From Plasmodium brasilianum (taxonomy: Eukaryota > Apicomplexa > Aconoidasida > Haemosporida > Plasmodiidae): a stretch of DNA of 64,000 nucleotides. A program made the position numbers and the translations under genes. This document shows positions 46,701 through 60,468 of this stretch, piece by piece (position 1 is the stretch's first letter; the number at the start of each line of letters is the position of its first letter). The stretch covers positions 1,110,779-1,174,778 of the forward strand of contig NC_090116.1 in NCBI RefSeq assembly GCF_023973825.1. The letters are read 5' to 3'. The notes under the pieces are model-generated. The model was not told the origin of the DNA. It did no database searches and saw nothing but the letters and a program-made list of their open reading frames with translations.

Positions 46701-48931
46701 AATGAATTTCTTTGTTTCGTATATTTATAAAATTATATTATTTTTAAGAATCTTAAAAACGGATAATAATGCTATTTTCAAAGGTTTAAAAAATTAATGT
46801 CTAAAATCTTTATAAAATTTTTACGTTTTTACAATTATGAAGTAATTTTATTGTATAGTTATAATAATATATTAATGCAAGTAAAAATGTAACTTCAATA
46901 AATTAAGGGGTCTAAAGTTTTTTATTTTTCCATAAATTAACAAATTTTGTACGTTATAAAATTGCAAATATTGAATATACAAAAAAGTATTCCAATAAAA
47001 AAATATTTTATTATTAAATAAAAACATTGAATAAATTTTATATCAAAATAGAAGTGTGATATCTTTTTCTTTGTAATACAAGTGAATATTGAATCTATAT
47101 AATAATAATAAATAATATTACAATCCTTTTTACAAACGAAGTTTAATATATAATATATATAAACGAATAAAATAATTTTAGAAACTTATTTATTTTTATA
47201 TTTAATTGAAAGTTAGAAATTTATCTACTCGTTCATTTATTTTAAAAATATTATAAATAAAAAAAAGAAATATAATATATAATAAAACGGATTTTCATAA
47301 GATGGATGGTCGGTCGGTTTATAAATGGGTGTAAAATGTTTTCCATCTTACAGAATAATTCACCAAACAGTTTGATAAGGTTTAAATATTGATTTTTTTA
47401 CTATGAATTAAATTATTTTAAAAATGATATACAAATTATAATAAATTATAAAACATAACACTTAATTTTATATTATTAAACAACAAATGATGATTCTTAT
47501 TTTAATGAAATATAAATATTTGATAGCTATTACGTACTTCAGAATGAGAGATATACATTTATTATTTTACACAATAATCAACAATAGCGTTCGTTCATAT
47601 TTTTTCATATTTTTAATTATACTCAAAAAGAAGAAACTAATATTTAAAGCATATTAATATTATTTAATTTAAAAATTAATATACTTAAATTTTAATGTTA
47701 GATTATCTTTTATAAAAAAAAAAAAATACTTCATTATTTTATTTTTTTTTGTATAATTTATTTCAAAATATACAAAAAAAAATTGAAAATTAGCTTTTTA
47801 TGAATAAATTAAATAAAATTTATATATACGTAATAATGTATTATATATATATTTATTTTTAAAGAAAAAGAACTATGTAATTTTTGTTATTGAAGTTATT
47901 CACATTGTTTGCAATGGATGTTTAATATTTCTCGTTTTTTCAAAGGAATTTCAAAAGAATAATTTTAAAAATTTCAAATATTCCCTTAACTTAAACATAA
48001 AATTTTATAATTCTTAAAATATTAAATTTCTTCAAAAAAGAATATTATAATATAATCCCTTCACCTTTTTCTGTTTTTATAATTCAAAAATATACGAAAT
48101 GCAAAAAAGTTCATAAAACATATACATATATAAATAAATTGATTTTTGATCATTCATTCGCTATGAAAATTTTTTATTATATTAATATTTTGGGACTTCT
48201 TACATTTTTAAAAAACATATCAGGGTACATAATTTTTTTTCGTTGATAAAATATACCCTTTATCTTAAAAGAAGTGAAGTAATATATATGTAGTAATTTA
48301 AGAATAAATTAGGAAAAAAATTAATTTTTCATTTCTCACAGCATAAAATAATCTTTAATACCTCACTTTTATAACGTATAAAAAAAATTCTATTAATTAC
48401 CTTAAGCAAAATATTTTTAACATTAATGAAATAAACATACATATAAAATTAATTAAAACATACTTAAAAACATGTTATTATGAATAATACGGTAAAAACT
48501 ATGTATAAATTAAACACAAATGAAAAAAAAAAAATTGTACATAAAGAAAAATAAATATACGTAAATAAAATAACAGCAACATGAAGAAACAAACACATTT
48601 TTATCAAAATATTCTTTTATATGTATAAAAAAATTTTATTCATAATATAAACCAATAAAATTATAAAAAAAGTTCAAATTTTTGTATGTTTTTTAAGTAC
48701 AATTTCTTTATAACAATTTTTCAACTTTTTGTAGTAATAATATTTTCGCAATTCCTTTATTTTATAAGTGTTCAATAAATATTTCATTATCGTATCATAT
48801 TTTTAAAAATATACTGATGAAAATATTCTAAATCATCCGATTTCTTATTATATATGTTTTATGTAATTAATGAAGCACTTTCTTGTATTTTCTACCACTT
48901 TCATAGAATTTAATAATCGTGTATTACTCTC
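43791..48931. other. AT-rich desert downstream of rDNA
   Basis: About 5.1 kb with no supportable protein gene. Contents: (TA)n and (TTA)n simple repeats, a 21-bp perfect tandem duplication at about 44649-44690, and one compact G/C-bearing hairpin at 47298-47350 (see findings). The rDNA terminator should be at its left end but no motif is recognisable. Confidence 0.6.
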
Positions 48932-49360
48932 TTACTTTCCCAAAATAAAAAAAAGAAAAGATAATACTGTTTTAATGGATTCTATTTCTTTTTTCTTTCC
49001 CGAGTACTCTTTAGTTGTCACATTTTTCTTCGCATATACAACTTGATCTTTACAATTTCTGTTCTGTTGTGCTATGTTTTTATTATGTTCAACTTTTGAA
49101 GACAAATTTTCTATGGCATTTTCTTTTCTTTTCTGCATATAGATTCTCAAAACTAATGCAGAAGCTGCAAGGAATGTTAATCCTAATGCTAATGAACCAT
49201 GCATAATTTTATTATTTCTATTCTTTTTCCTAATGCTTTCCTCAATTTTTTGTAATTCATTTTTAATATAAACAGAAGATATGTTTATACATGTATATGG
49301 TTCTAATGAACTGATGGCTAAAATAATCAATAAAACGACAAATAAATTTATGACTTTCAT
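48932..49360 (-). CDS. Early transcribed membrane protein-like (ETRAMP) single-exon gene
   Basis: 142 residues: a signal peptide (MKVINLFVVLLIILAISSLE, cleavage likely after YTC), a short Lys/Glu/Asn-rich segment (about residues 30-52), one strong membrane segment (HGSLALGLTFLAASALVLRI, about 54-73), and a charged Lys-rich C-terminal domain. This is the layout of Plasmodium ETRAMPs, which sit in the parasitophorous vacuole membrane. Unlike typical members the frame ends in a second hydrophobic stretch (TVLSFLFFILGK), read through a T/A-rich tract at 48940-48960, so the original stop may have been lost or shifted. ETRAMPs are commonly at chromosome ends, which fits. Assignment rests on architecture, not on a specific motif. 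Confidence 0.65.
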   Translation of the reverse strand: MKVINLFVVLLIILAISSLEPYTCINISSVYIKNELQKIEESIRKKNRNNKIMHGSLALGLTFLAASALVLRIYMQKRKENAIENLSSKVEHNKNIAQQNRNCKDQVVYAKKNVTTKEYSGKKKEIESIKTVLSFLFFILGK

Positions 49361-52300
49361 GTTTTTTATAAATATAACGAGTACAAAATTCCTTTTATAT
49401 TTTTTATTACTTTATGTAAGTATAATTATATAAAGAATTATATATATATTTGATTTATTACAATAATTTAACAAAATTTTCAAACATTTAGAATGTGTAA
49501 AAATATTGAGCAATTTTTCATTTTACACTGTCAAAAATATAAAAAATATTTGATTATTTTTTGAATTGTTTTTTTATTATATTCTCCTATTTAATATATA
49601 ATAAGTGAATAATATATATGTAAATGAAAATTATTATTCACTCATATTAATAAAAACAAAGTTTATTAAAAAGGATACAATGAAAAGAAAACATAACATA
49701 TTTGCATTTGATTCCATTAAAAAATATTTTTTTTTTAAAAAAACAAAAAGGAAAAAAAAGTTATGTTTATATTAAATATATAAAAATTTCGAATATAATT
49801 TAAAATATTGCGAAATAAATTTAAGCTCATATTATATAAGAAAAATATAACAAAAACTTTTTACAAAATTCTAAAAGAATTAAGAGGGAGAGAGAGTGCT
49901 TTAAATTTAACTTTTTAAAATACGACAATTTTTTATTAAAAGTGTGTTCCTAATAAAGTATAATATTCTTTTTATTGTTTTATGCTATTTTTATAATACA
50001 CCAATTAAGGTCAAACATTAATATTTCTTATATACTATACATAACCTTATTGTGTATTAATTTATTATTAACATAAAAAATAATTTGGAAAAAAATATTT
50101 TCTTAAGAGATGTTTTTTTAAAAAAAAGTTAAAATAAGGAAAGGAAGCAACAAAAATTATAAATTAAACAGTAAATTCATACCTATTTTTGTTTTTTCAT
50201 ATTTATAAATTTTTGATTATGTAATCTTGTACAGTGCTCTATTTTTTTGAATATAACACATATATAAGGTGGTAAACTCTTTTTTTTTCTTATAGTAATG
50301 AATTATATGAAGATATTTTTGATATGATGTAAAAATAAAATAAAGGCAATTTTTTGTCGCATGTATAATGTTTTTTAAATTTAAACTATGAATAATTCAT
50401 TTAATTTATTGATAATATATATATGTATTTATATAATTTTTTCATTTGTATTTTACACTTTTTTTTTTTTTATTAGAATATTCATTTAATTAAAAATCTG
50501 TATGATTAAAGCTATATTTTATTTATTTTTTCAACTTGAGATTATTTTGAATATGCCGTTGTAACTTGTTTCCTATTTTCGCATATTCAATTCAATGTTT
50601 AAAATTTATGAAGAGGAATTTAAATAAAAAAAATCATATAATTTTAAAAATAATTTATGAAGCATTAATCTCTAGTGTAATAAACATATAAAATGAGAAA
50701 TGTATCATAACAAATAATAAAACTAGTTATTGCATTTGTCATTTTGATGATTTTTTGTTATATCGTAAATGAACGTGGATTCATAAAGAAGCATTTAAAG
50801 ATTGATGAACAAGTTTTTTTTTAAAGGATAAATATTAATTATTACGGTTCATTTATTTCTTTTTTGAAATAAGTTAGAATATTTCGAATATATATTTGTC
50901 AAACAAAAAAAACAAATCAAAAAAATGCTTTTTTTTTTTTATCCAAACATAACAAAAACATAACAATATTATTTAATGGTTCTTTTGTTTAAAGGGGCAA
51001 AACAAATGTCTATTTTACTCCTTGAATATATGAACTTCTTCCTCCTCTTGCATTGTAAACCAATATATATATATATATATGTTTTCTATTATGTACGGAG
51101 GGGATTATATTTATCCTTTTCATATTCGTTATATATATGTTGTATGTTTGTTTTAAATACATACTTCTTCAATATTACAATTGTATTTTGCATGTGTACA
51201 TAACTACACCTTTTTCATCTTTTATGAAATAACTACTTTTTATTATAATGTTTTTTTTCTGAAGAATATTATACATTTTAAATAATTTACCAGCTTTGAA
51301 TAACTACGGAACTTTAAAAATTTAAATAACGCTATTAACTATTTTATAATGTTTTTACTCCAATATATTTCTAATGATTTTTAGTAAAATTTCTAAAAAA
51401 TTTCACTTATTTAAAATAATTCATTTTTACACTTCGATACATTTATATTGGAGTTCTCTTCTGATTGATTAAATTATGTTAATATAAATAACATTTTACG
51501 AATCTTATTTTATCATTTCATTTCCTGTTTTTTTTTCATTAAGCAAAGAGTGCATGAAAAAGTGAACAGTAATAATTATAAATTAATACATAAGTTACAA
51601 ACTAATAAGTTATAAAATTGTTATAAAGACAATTTTATATATAAGATGATGTAATTTGATTGATAGAAGAATTTCACTTAAAAATGATTTTTCTCATTTT
51701 GCTTTTTTATTAAGTATTCATTGTACTTTTTCAATTATTTAGAGAAAAGTATAATTCAACTTTTATTTATATTTCAGTATTGATTTTTTGGTAGGTCAAA
51801 TGATATAATATATTACCGGAACATGATTGCATATTTATAAAAAATTCGATTAACTTAATATTAATAACAGGTAAAATATCTGCTAAATACATAAATATTT
51901 TTTCAAATTTATATTATTCTAGGATAAAATTTATTTATTCCTTTTGTATAAATGTGAATGGTTCATATATATTTGTTTATTACATTGAATAAATAATTTA
52001 CCATTACAATTTATAAAGACTTTCTATACCGTTCTTATTAATAAAAAAAATTATCATGTTACGGGAAAAAAATAAATTTAGTTATATAATTTGTTATTTC
52101 TTTTAAATATATAATATCATTAAATTCAGTTTTTCATTAATTCATGCATAAAAATCATTCGTCATTAAAAGTAATTCGTTAGTTCCCTAAATATAAAAAA
52201 AAACATTCTACCAACTGCTATATATAGTCAATTAGTTTTTCCTGTTTTAAACTTACAATATTTTTACGTATATAATAGTATATTTGTATTTTATAACATT

Positions 52301-55300
52301 CCAGTAGTTAATTCATTCCTCATTATATGTAATGAATTATATACTTAAATGAAAATTTTTAATAATTAATATGAAAAATCGATAGAATAAAATTAAAAGT
52401 ATTTATTTATTTTTGCCATAGCTAGTAAGATTATCACAAGAATACTTAAGTATTAATGGACTGTTCTTATTACTTTTTAAGCGTTATACTTTATTTTAAT
52501 AAAAAAATATAATCAGTAGTAAAAATGTAAAGATTAAAATTAAATATATTAAGATGATACAAAGAATATATTATTTCGTGCACGAAATATACTTCGTTTT
52601 AATAAATGGGTTATATATTGCAGTAGAAAACGCTAGTGATCCATAACGGCACAATTTAATATATGATGGATATGTAGTTAAAATGCAAAAATATATTTGT
52701 ATTTAAATATAATATAATCTTAAATTTGTGAATGAAAAATAAAGACTTTAAAAAATAATTATTTTTTACTATTTAATGAATTTCATATAAATTACATAAA
52801 TGTATATATATATTTTATTATCTGCTTAGTTATAAATTTTTAAAATTAATTTTGTATTATAAATATATAGATATTATACTATTTTAATAACAGTCTATTG
52901 AATATTTTCTACATATATTCGTAAATATATATTAGTTAAACGAAGTATGTGATTAATAGAAACAAGATTAAATCTAAACTACGAATTAGTTACATATATG
53001 TAATCTTATAACTGTATATTCTTATAGAGAGATATATTCCTATGCTAAAAAAAAAAAAATATATAATTTTTCATAAAATTTTAAGTAACCATTAACAAAA
53101 TTTTGTACGTTAGATCGAAATATGAAAATACATATATACTGTGAACTAGTTTATTTTTTTCATAAGAATTTCCAAAAAAATTGTAAGTGCATGTTTATCG
53201 TAGATATTTTTTTTGTTTCTTTTAATAATATATGTATCATTATTAAATTAATAATCTTAAAAAAGCTAGTGCTCTGTATATAAACAGCTCAAAATAACAA
53301 AAAAAAAGAAAAAGGAAATATAGTTTCATAAAATGGTTAATAAGAATCAGTAATATTTGGTATGTTAAGATGAAATATCAAAGTATATATTTTATACTTG
53401 TATGGTTAATTCATAAAAGTTTCGAAAAAAGTATATAGGTGCAAGTATGTACTTTATGTTTTTTTATTTCTTTTAATAATGTTTGTACCATTATTGAATT
53501 ATTATTCAAGTATTCTTATATATATATGTTTTAATCATTCTATGGGTTTTATTATTGTACAGTGTTTAACACGTATATATATATATATATATATCAATTT
53601 TTTATATGGCAAGATCTCATGTAAAACAATGTTACTATGAATTTTTTATGATAAAGTGTTTATTAATTAAATATACTTATTAAATATTCTATTTTGGAAA
53701 ATTATTAACATATATTTTAAAAAGAGGACTTATATCAGAGCTTACATATTTATCAACATCTTTGTTTGTTATCATCTGTAAAATGTATGATAATAATACT
53801 GTGCATTACTATGTAAGGAGCTACTGCCACTTTCAATAGTTTTCGTTTAGTATTCGTTGAATATCTGTATCATAAATTGAAAGTAATATGAGTCCTTTTT
53901 TTTTACTTCCATTGGTTATTTAAGAAGAACGCTAAAAATTTGAAGTAGTTAGTATATATAATGTACTGTTTATATAATATTAAGACGCTTATTTTACTGG
54001 CATATGGAAAACACAAAGCAATAAAATAGTTACGTATAAAAGTATATAAAAATTATTATCCTAAGATTAATGAAAATTTATAATATACGAATGAACAAGT
54101 AAGAAAGATAAATATGAACATAAAATATGGAATATTGATATACGGTTAAATTTTTGTTGAATACTTACTTTGTAATACTTGTATTTTTAGCTTTTAAATC
54201 CTTTATTTATGTGAAAACCTATTTATTGTTTCATGACTTATTTCGTGTAATGTAAAAAATTTTATGCATAAAAATATGGTGTTCAAAAATGTATATATTT
54301 ATGTACTATATTTAAAACATACGTTAAATTTAAACATGTCTTCAAGTGTTAGTTTACTTATTAGTGAAAAAATGAAGAGAAATTAATAGGAGAATTAAGT
54401 GAACAGAAAATTTTCTGTTAGTTTAAAGAGAGAACATGTTGATGCTCATTTGTGGATGAATATACATGATATATTTTACAATGCAATGCACTATAATTTT
54501 TTTTAATAACTTTACAAGTCAAAAGAGAAAAAAGATAAAATTTAAAGTATATATATCCTTTTAATGAAGGATCACAATATGAAAATTTATGATGTGCCAT
54601 AATATTATAATGTTAATTATTATGAAATTTTGGTACCTCATATTTAATATTATGCCATGATATTTTAAAAATTATAACGACACTAACAGTTCAAATATAT
54701 ATATATATATATAGAAGTACTCATTTAATTATATATACTATAATTGTAGTGCATAATTAGTTTTATTAACAACGTAATTACATTTACATATTTTTAAACC
54801 ATATATGACACTGAATGAAAAAGTTTAATTTAAGATATACATATTTAAAAAAAAAAATTTCTAGTTTTTATGTGGACGCGGAGTTATTGTGTTACATGAG
54901 GTAAATAAGGTATAGAAGGTAAATGAAATAAAAATTGTTTAAGTATGATTCCTTTTTTTTTTTCTTTTACCTTACATGAATTTTTAATTTCTACCCATCA
55001 TTTTTAAATAATTAGTTGGAGAATATGAAAATCTTTAGGTACATATATTTTATTTATAATATAAAGTAAAATATATTCATTTTACTATTATGTATTATGA
55101 ACCCTTAATTAAAATGAATATAATTCAATAATTGACTTATGTAATTAAATAATAAATATCTGTTATAAACATTTTATTAATTGAAAGTTAACTTTTTAAA
55201 AATCTAATATTATTATTATTGGTGTAATATGAAATATGTAAAAGTTTTATTAGATTTGGAAAAATTATATAATGTGCAGTAATACAAATTTTCATACTAA

Positions 55301-58300
55301 CTAAAAGATATATGTATTTTTATAAAATGTATGAAATACTTAAGTATGATTTCGTTTTTATTTAATATATTATAAACAAATTAACTTTTAATGATGTTTT
55401 CATGTTGTACATAAACATTTAAGATTTCGTATTTACATAAAACTATAGTGATTTTAGGCTTCTGCTCTATTTGGTTACATATTTAGTATTTCTGTAAATA
55501 CATTCTTCAGTGTGAATACTTATAAAATAATATAGTGAAATCATTATAATCTGTTTAATGAGTATAATTAAATAAATAAAAAATATTTAGTTAACTTATT
55601 AAACTGGTTTATAGAATTTTAAGGTAGTATAAAGCTGCTAAGTATGGAAATATATTTTTAAAATTATGTGCGAAACATATAATATTGCTTTGTTTCAAAA
55701 GAACAATTTCTAAAAATAAATAAACATAGATGTATTTTTTTTTAATTTTGTATTTTTTTTTCAAAAAGAACATAATATAGCTATTTATTGTTTTTACTTA
55801 ACAATAATAGAAGCATAAATAAAATAAGGGAAAATGAAATTTAATTGTAATATATGACTGTATAAATTTTTTATGATTATAATAGAATATATAAAGGAGA
55901 AAATATTTTGCTTAAAAATATTTTGGCAATTTAGTACATATGTTAATTAGATACGTGTTAAGTTAATGTATTTTTAATATTGCTTGGAACTATGTTGTAA
56001 TTATTATACGAAAGAACTAACAATACATTAAGCTTTTTCTATTTTTTGTGTATAATAAAAATAAAATAGGATGTTCAATGTTATGCGTTACAAATATAAT
56101 TGTGTATAAGTAAATTAAAATTTTAAAAAATAATTTGGGAATATATTTTTATGTATTACACGATATATTATTCCCCTACCTTTTACATTTTTCTTTTGAT
56201 AATTTAAAATATTTATTTTGTATGATATTAATACTACTATTATAGATTAATATAAAAATAAATTGTAGATATTCTTTAGTAATAATTATTTTTAAAATTA
56301 ATATAAACACATAATCTATAAACTATTTGTTGTTATATTGTTTATTTAGACATATATAAAGTAGGGTAGTATGCTATATCAATTAATTTTTATATTTTAA
56401 ATTACAGTGGACTGGTAAAGTCGAATGAATTGACATGTATTCAATATTTCAATTAAATGTCCTTTTAAGAAAATGTTTTATGGATGTTAAATCTTTTTTA
56501 TTCAAACGAAATCAAGAAAAGCATTATTAATATATTTATTTTTTTGAAATGATTATTTAAGAATATTCATAATTGCTTTTTTATTTTTGAGCATTTTTTA
56601 GAAAAATATTTTAGGAGAGCCAAATTTTTACGAAATATATAAATAATTCGATGTATCCAATTCAAATGTTCATAATAGTAGTCATATTGTGCCATTTTAA
56701 ATCCATTAGAATATCCTTATCGAAAGGGTAGCAAAGAAAAATGTAACAGAATGAGAAGAAATTAAATCCTAATATATGAAATAAACAATATAATAAATCG
56801 TAAGAGCTGCTTACATTTTAAGTAGTGGATATATAAAAAAATATTGAAAATATTTATTAATAATTCAGATTATAATTATTTTGAAACAGTTATATAAAAT
56901 TTCGTTATTTTATCATTTTGTATTAGTAAAAAGTTCAATATATATCAATGTTTCTATTATTTTCGTGGACGGATTTTCTATGAATTACATGAAGTGAGAG
57001 ATGTAAATGTATTGTTTAACTATTTTAGAAATTTTCATTTTATATAACGTAAAATTGAATTAAAAAACAATAATGAAATGTTTTTGCAGGAATATTACAC
57101 ATATTTATAAATTGTATATGGAATTAATGTAAATATTACATAATGATAGTCATTATGCAGATGATTAAAAGGATTTTTTAAAATATAATAAAATATATAA
57201 GCTATGTAAAATATATTCACAATCACAATGTTATATTATATTAACGATATAGTGAAATAATTTATAGGGATAATAAAACTTAAATTCATTGATTATTAGG
57301 TTAAATATAGTTGAGGAAAAACAAGGAAAAATGCTAAAATATCATATAGGGGAAATATTCATTATCCATTTGCTTCATAAATATGTAATAAATTAACATA
57401 AGTTAATGTTTTTCAGTATTGACTATTGTATTGCTCAATGGTATTCTTTCTTATGTTTTTCCTTTCTTATAGTTATAAATAAATGGTACCTTAAATATTA
57501 GTATAATGATTAACTATATAAAAATTTGTTTCTCTAAAAGAATATAATTAGTTATTAAGTATTTTATATATGTATTTTATTATTCATTTATATATTAGAT
57601 TCACTTCATGTTTTTAATCATAGTTTTACATGAAAATACAAAATAAAAAAATATAAGTTGTATTATTAAAGAATATATGAAGAATTTAATGCCCCATGAT
57701 TTAGAATCTGCCAGTATAATTTCATGAAAGAGAAGGTTATATGTTGATTATCAACCAATATGATACTTATTTTATATATGTATAACATGGAATATGATCT
57801 AACTAGTGGCGTAATACTGAAAGTATATAAAACTGATTTTATATAAACATTTAATCAATAGAAAAAAACAGTTAAGAAAAATTGAATATTTCTAAATTTT
57901 TTTATGGTAAAGATCATATACTTATTATGGAAATTTTTATTATATAGAAAATGCTTAAGTGTACAATATGTATCATTCTGTAATTTTATAGTCTTTTTTC
58001 TATTAGTTATTAAAATTGGTAAAGTATTGTTTTGTTAAAAATGCACTTAATGGATACAAATAGTAGATAATCATATAATGAAATGTGAACTGTGTACTAA
58101 ATAAATATTTTTTCATATAATATAATAAATAAATAAATAAATATATATATAAATAAATAAATATATATATATATATATACATAGTGATACAGTAATAATA
58201 GCATTTTGTTAATATTTGTGCTATATTTTATGTTATTCAGTTATTGTATCACAAATGCAATAATTATATTTCTGTTTTTTAGTTTATTATTTTTTTTGTA

Positions 58301-59626
58301 GTAAATTTTATGAACATTTTTTTTATATGATTACGAAAGAATTTTGTTCGTATAATAATAAGTTTTTAATAGTCCATTTAACACTGATGTAATACAAAAA
58401 GAAAAGTATTATTAGAATATAAAATATTAATTTTAAATAGTATAATTTTTTTATATATTTATTAATTTACCCTAATTTCTAATTTTTTTTTTTTTTAAAT
58501 ATGTTATTTATAGTATGTTTTTATTAAAAAAGAAATTAATTATGAGTATGTTCTGATATTTTTATTACATAAAATAATGTATAAATATTTTTGGCGAAGC
58601 TTGACATATTATTCTAATATATTTATTAGAGAAAATATTCTTTACATAATTTTTATCTGTAAATGTATTTCCATCCAAATATTCTTGAAATTATTTTTGT
58701 TTCATGAGCTGGGTATTAAACAATTTTTATTTTAATTTTTCTTTTTTTTTTATGTTCATACATATAAATAATAATTTATTTATATGAATAAAATAGGAGA
58801 AAATATGAATGTAAAAATTCTTAAATATATTATTTATCAATACAAAAATGTATTCTAAAATATAAAAAATTTACGATACTATAAAATTATGATATAGGAA
58901 TAAAGCATTACAATTTATCAGACTTTTTAATATATATTTATTTTAATAAATTATGTATTAAGTTAAAAATCCCATTTACAGTTATATATTATATTTTATT
59001 CTCGAATTCATGTTTATATAATAATTAAAAAATGTATTATAATTTATATAGTGTAATTATTCTTTTTTTAAATATTAATTTTATCATTTATTTTTGTAAT
59101 TAATAATATTTAATTATAAGAGAAAACATTAATAAAATAAGATTTTGAATAAATTTTATCTAATAATAAGAAAAATTAATTTGAATTTATAATTACAGTA
59201 GTATTTTATAGTAGTATATATTATCTAGATTTTATCTTTTTTATGTTTTATATAAGAAATTACAATAGTTAGAAATACTACAAAATAGTTTTTTTCAAAA
59301 CAGTTAATGGTAATATTGTTATTTAATTTGCAAAATTATTAAGTAATTAATTCATATATTTTGGATATTTATAAATGAGCTTAAATTACCATAATTAAAG
59401 TTAGTTTTTTTATAAGAAATACTACGTAAATATTTTAAATTGCATTTTTTAATTTGTATTATTTATACTATGTCACAGGATTCATTATGCTTACCTTTTA
59501 GTGAGTATTTAGGAAAAGATAAAAAAAATAAAATATTAAAAATTGAATCCTTGCTCATTGAAAGTTTATAACATTATTATTTATTTTTTTCTTAATGAAT
59601 ATATTATAATATTAAAGATATATATA
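49361..59626. other. Long AT-rich subtelomeric desert
   Basis: More than 10 kb without a gene I can support. It holds simple repeats ((TA)n near 53573-53594, 58139-58180), a diverged ~190-bp direct duplication (53075-53260 and 53320-53510), an 18-bp perfect palindrome (52572-52589), and two loosely similar segments containing GTGGACG...TTACATGA (about 54870-54930 and 56965-57010). The few open frames are short and have no coding character. Confidence 0.6.
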
Positions 59627-60468
59627 ATGAAACAAAAAATTAAGTCACTCTTATTTTTTAAAATATCTACTTTTATCCTTTTGACTTGTATATGCCATTT
59701 TATCAATGATGCGGTATTATAATGTCATTTTAGAATATTTGTATTATTTGTATTCTCAATATTTTATTTTCACTTATATTGTTTTTTAACCATGAAATTT
59801 ATTATTATTTTAAATAGTGAATATTCTCTTTGTTTATTTAGTGTATATTTAATAAGTTTTTGGATCAAAAGCATGATGCTGATAGAAAATCAGTTACAAG
59901 AACTTGTCGGTTACTAGCAAGACATAAAAAGGAAAAGGATTCACAATTTGCATGCTTAAATGAAGGGATACCAAATAATAGGGTATACAGTGAAAAAAGG
60001 GAAACAGAAAAAATGAAACAATATAATGAAAGTTCATTATGTAATGCAAGAGGCAATGCGCAATTTAGGAAAACCAGATCTTCTGTACAGAGAGCACGTT
60101 GTTCAAGTTTTGAAAAAAGGCTAATGGACAAAATATATTATAAAAATAAGGTTAGGAATACTAGGAATCTCGACATTAAAAATTTAAAAGAGATGGTACG
60201 TAATAATTATTTTTTATTTTTTGCTTTTTTTACTGTGCTTGCAGGAGTTGCATTAATAGTAAGTTATTTCACACGAGATTTAGGTTTTGTGATGAATGTG
60301 GGAATAAAAAATTTTTTCATAAGGATATCGGAAGTAGGAGTTTTATCAACATTCACTTTTATAGTTTTATTAGCATTTATTTATATGTTCCGTAAAGTTG
60401 TAAAAAATTATGGCATATTAAAATTTAAAAATAAATTGTATAATACTAGATTTCCATCTTTTAATTAA
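59627..60468 (+). CDS. fam-l/fam-m type subtelomeric two-membrane-span protein, two exons
   Basis: Exon 1 is 59627-59713 (MKQKIKSLLFFKISTFILLT, ending AFTER CHFINDA at GCG|GTATTA); the intron is 59714-59841 (ends TTTAG); exon 2 is 59842-60468, joined in phase 0 to CIFNKFLDQKHDADRKS. Total 237 residues. The features match the fam-l and fam-m families of P. malariae: hydrophobic leader in a short first exon, 'FNKFLD', the 'RLLARHKKEKDS' segment, 'EGIPNN', a variable hydrophilic middle, and two membrane spans near the C-terminus (FLFFAFFTVLAGVALIVSYF and VLSTFTFIVLLAFIYMF). RLLA resembles an export motif (RxL) but lacks the usual acidic or Gln fifth residue. Products are thought to be exported or surface-exposed; function unknown. 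I cannot tell fam-l from fam-m by eye. Confidence 0.85.

Noticed and set aside
47301..47335. Micro-ORF MDGRSVYKWV
   Set aside because: Ten codons only; the perfect inverted repeat that contains it is the stronger signal.
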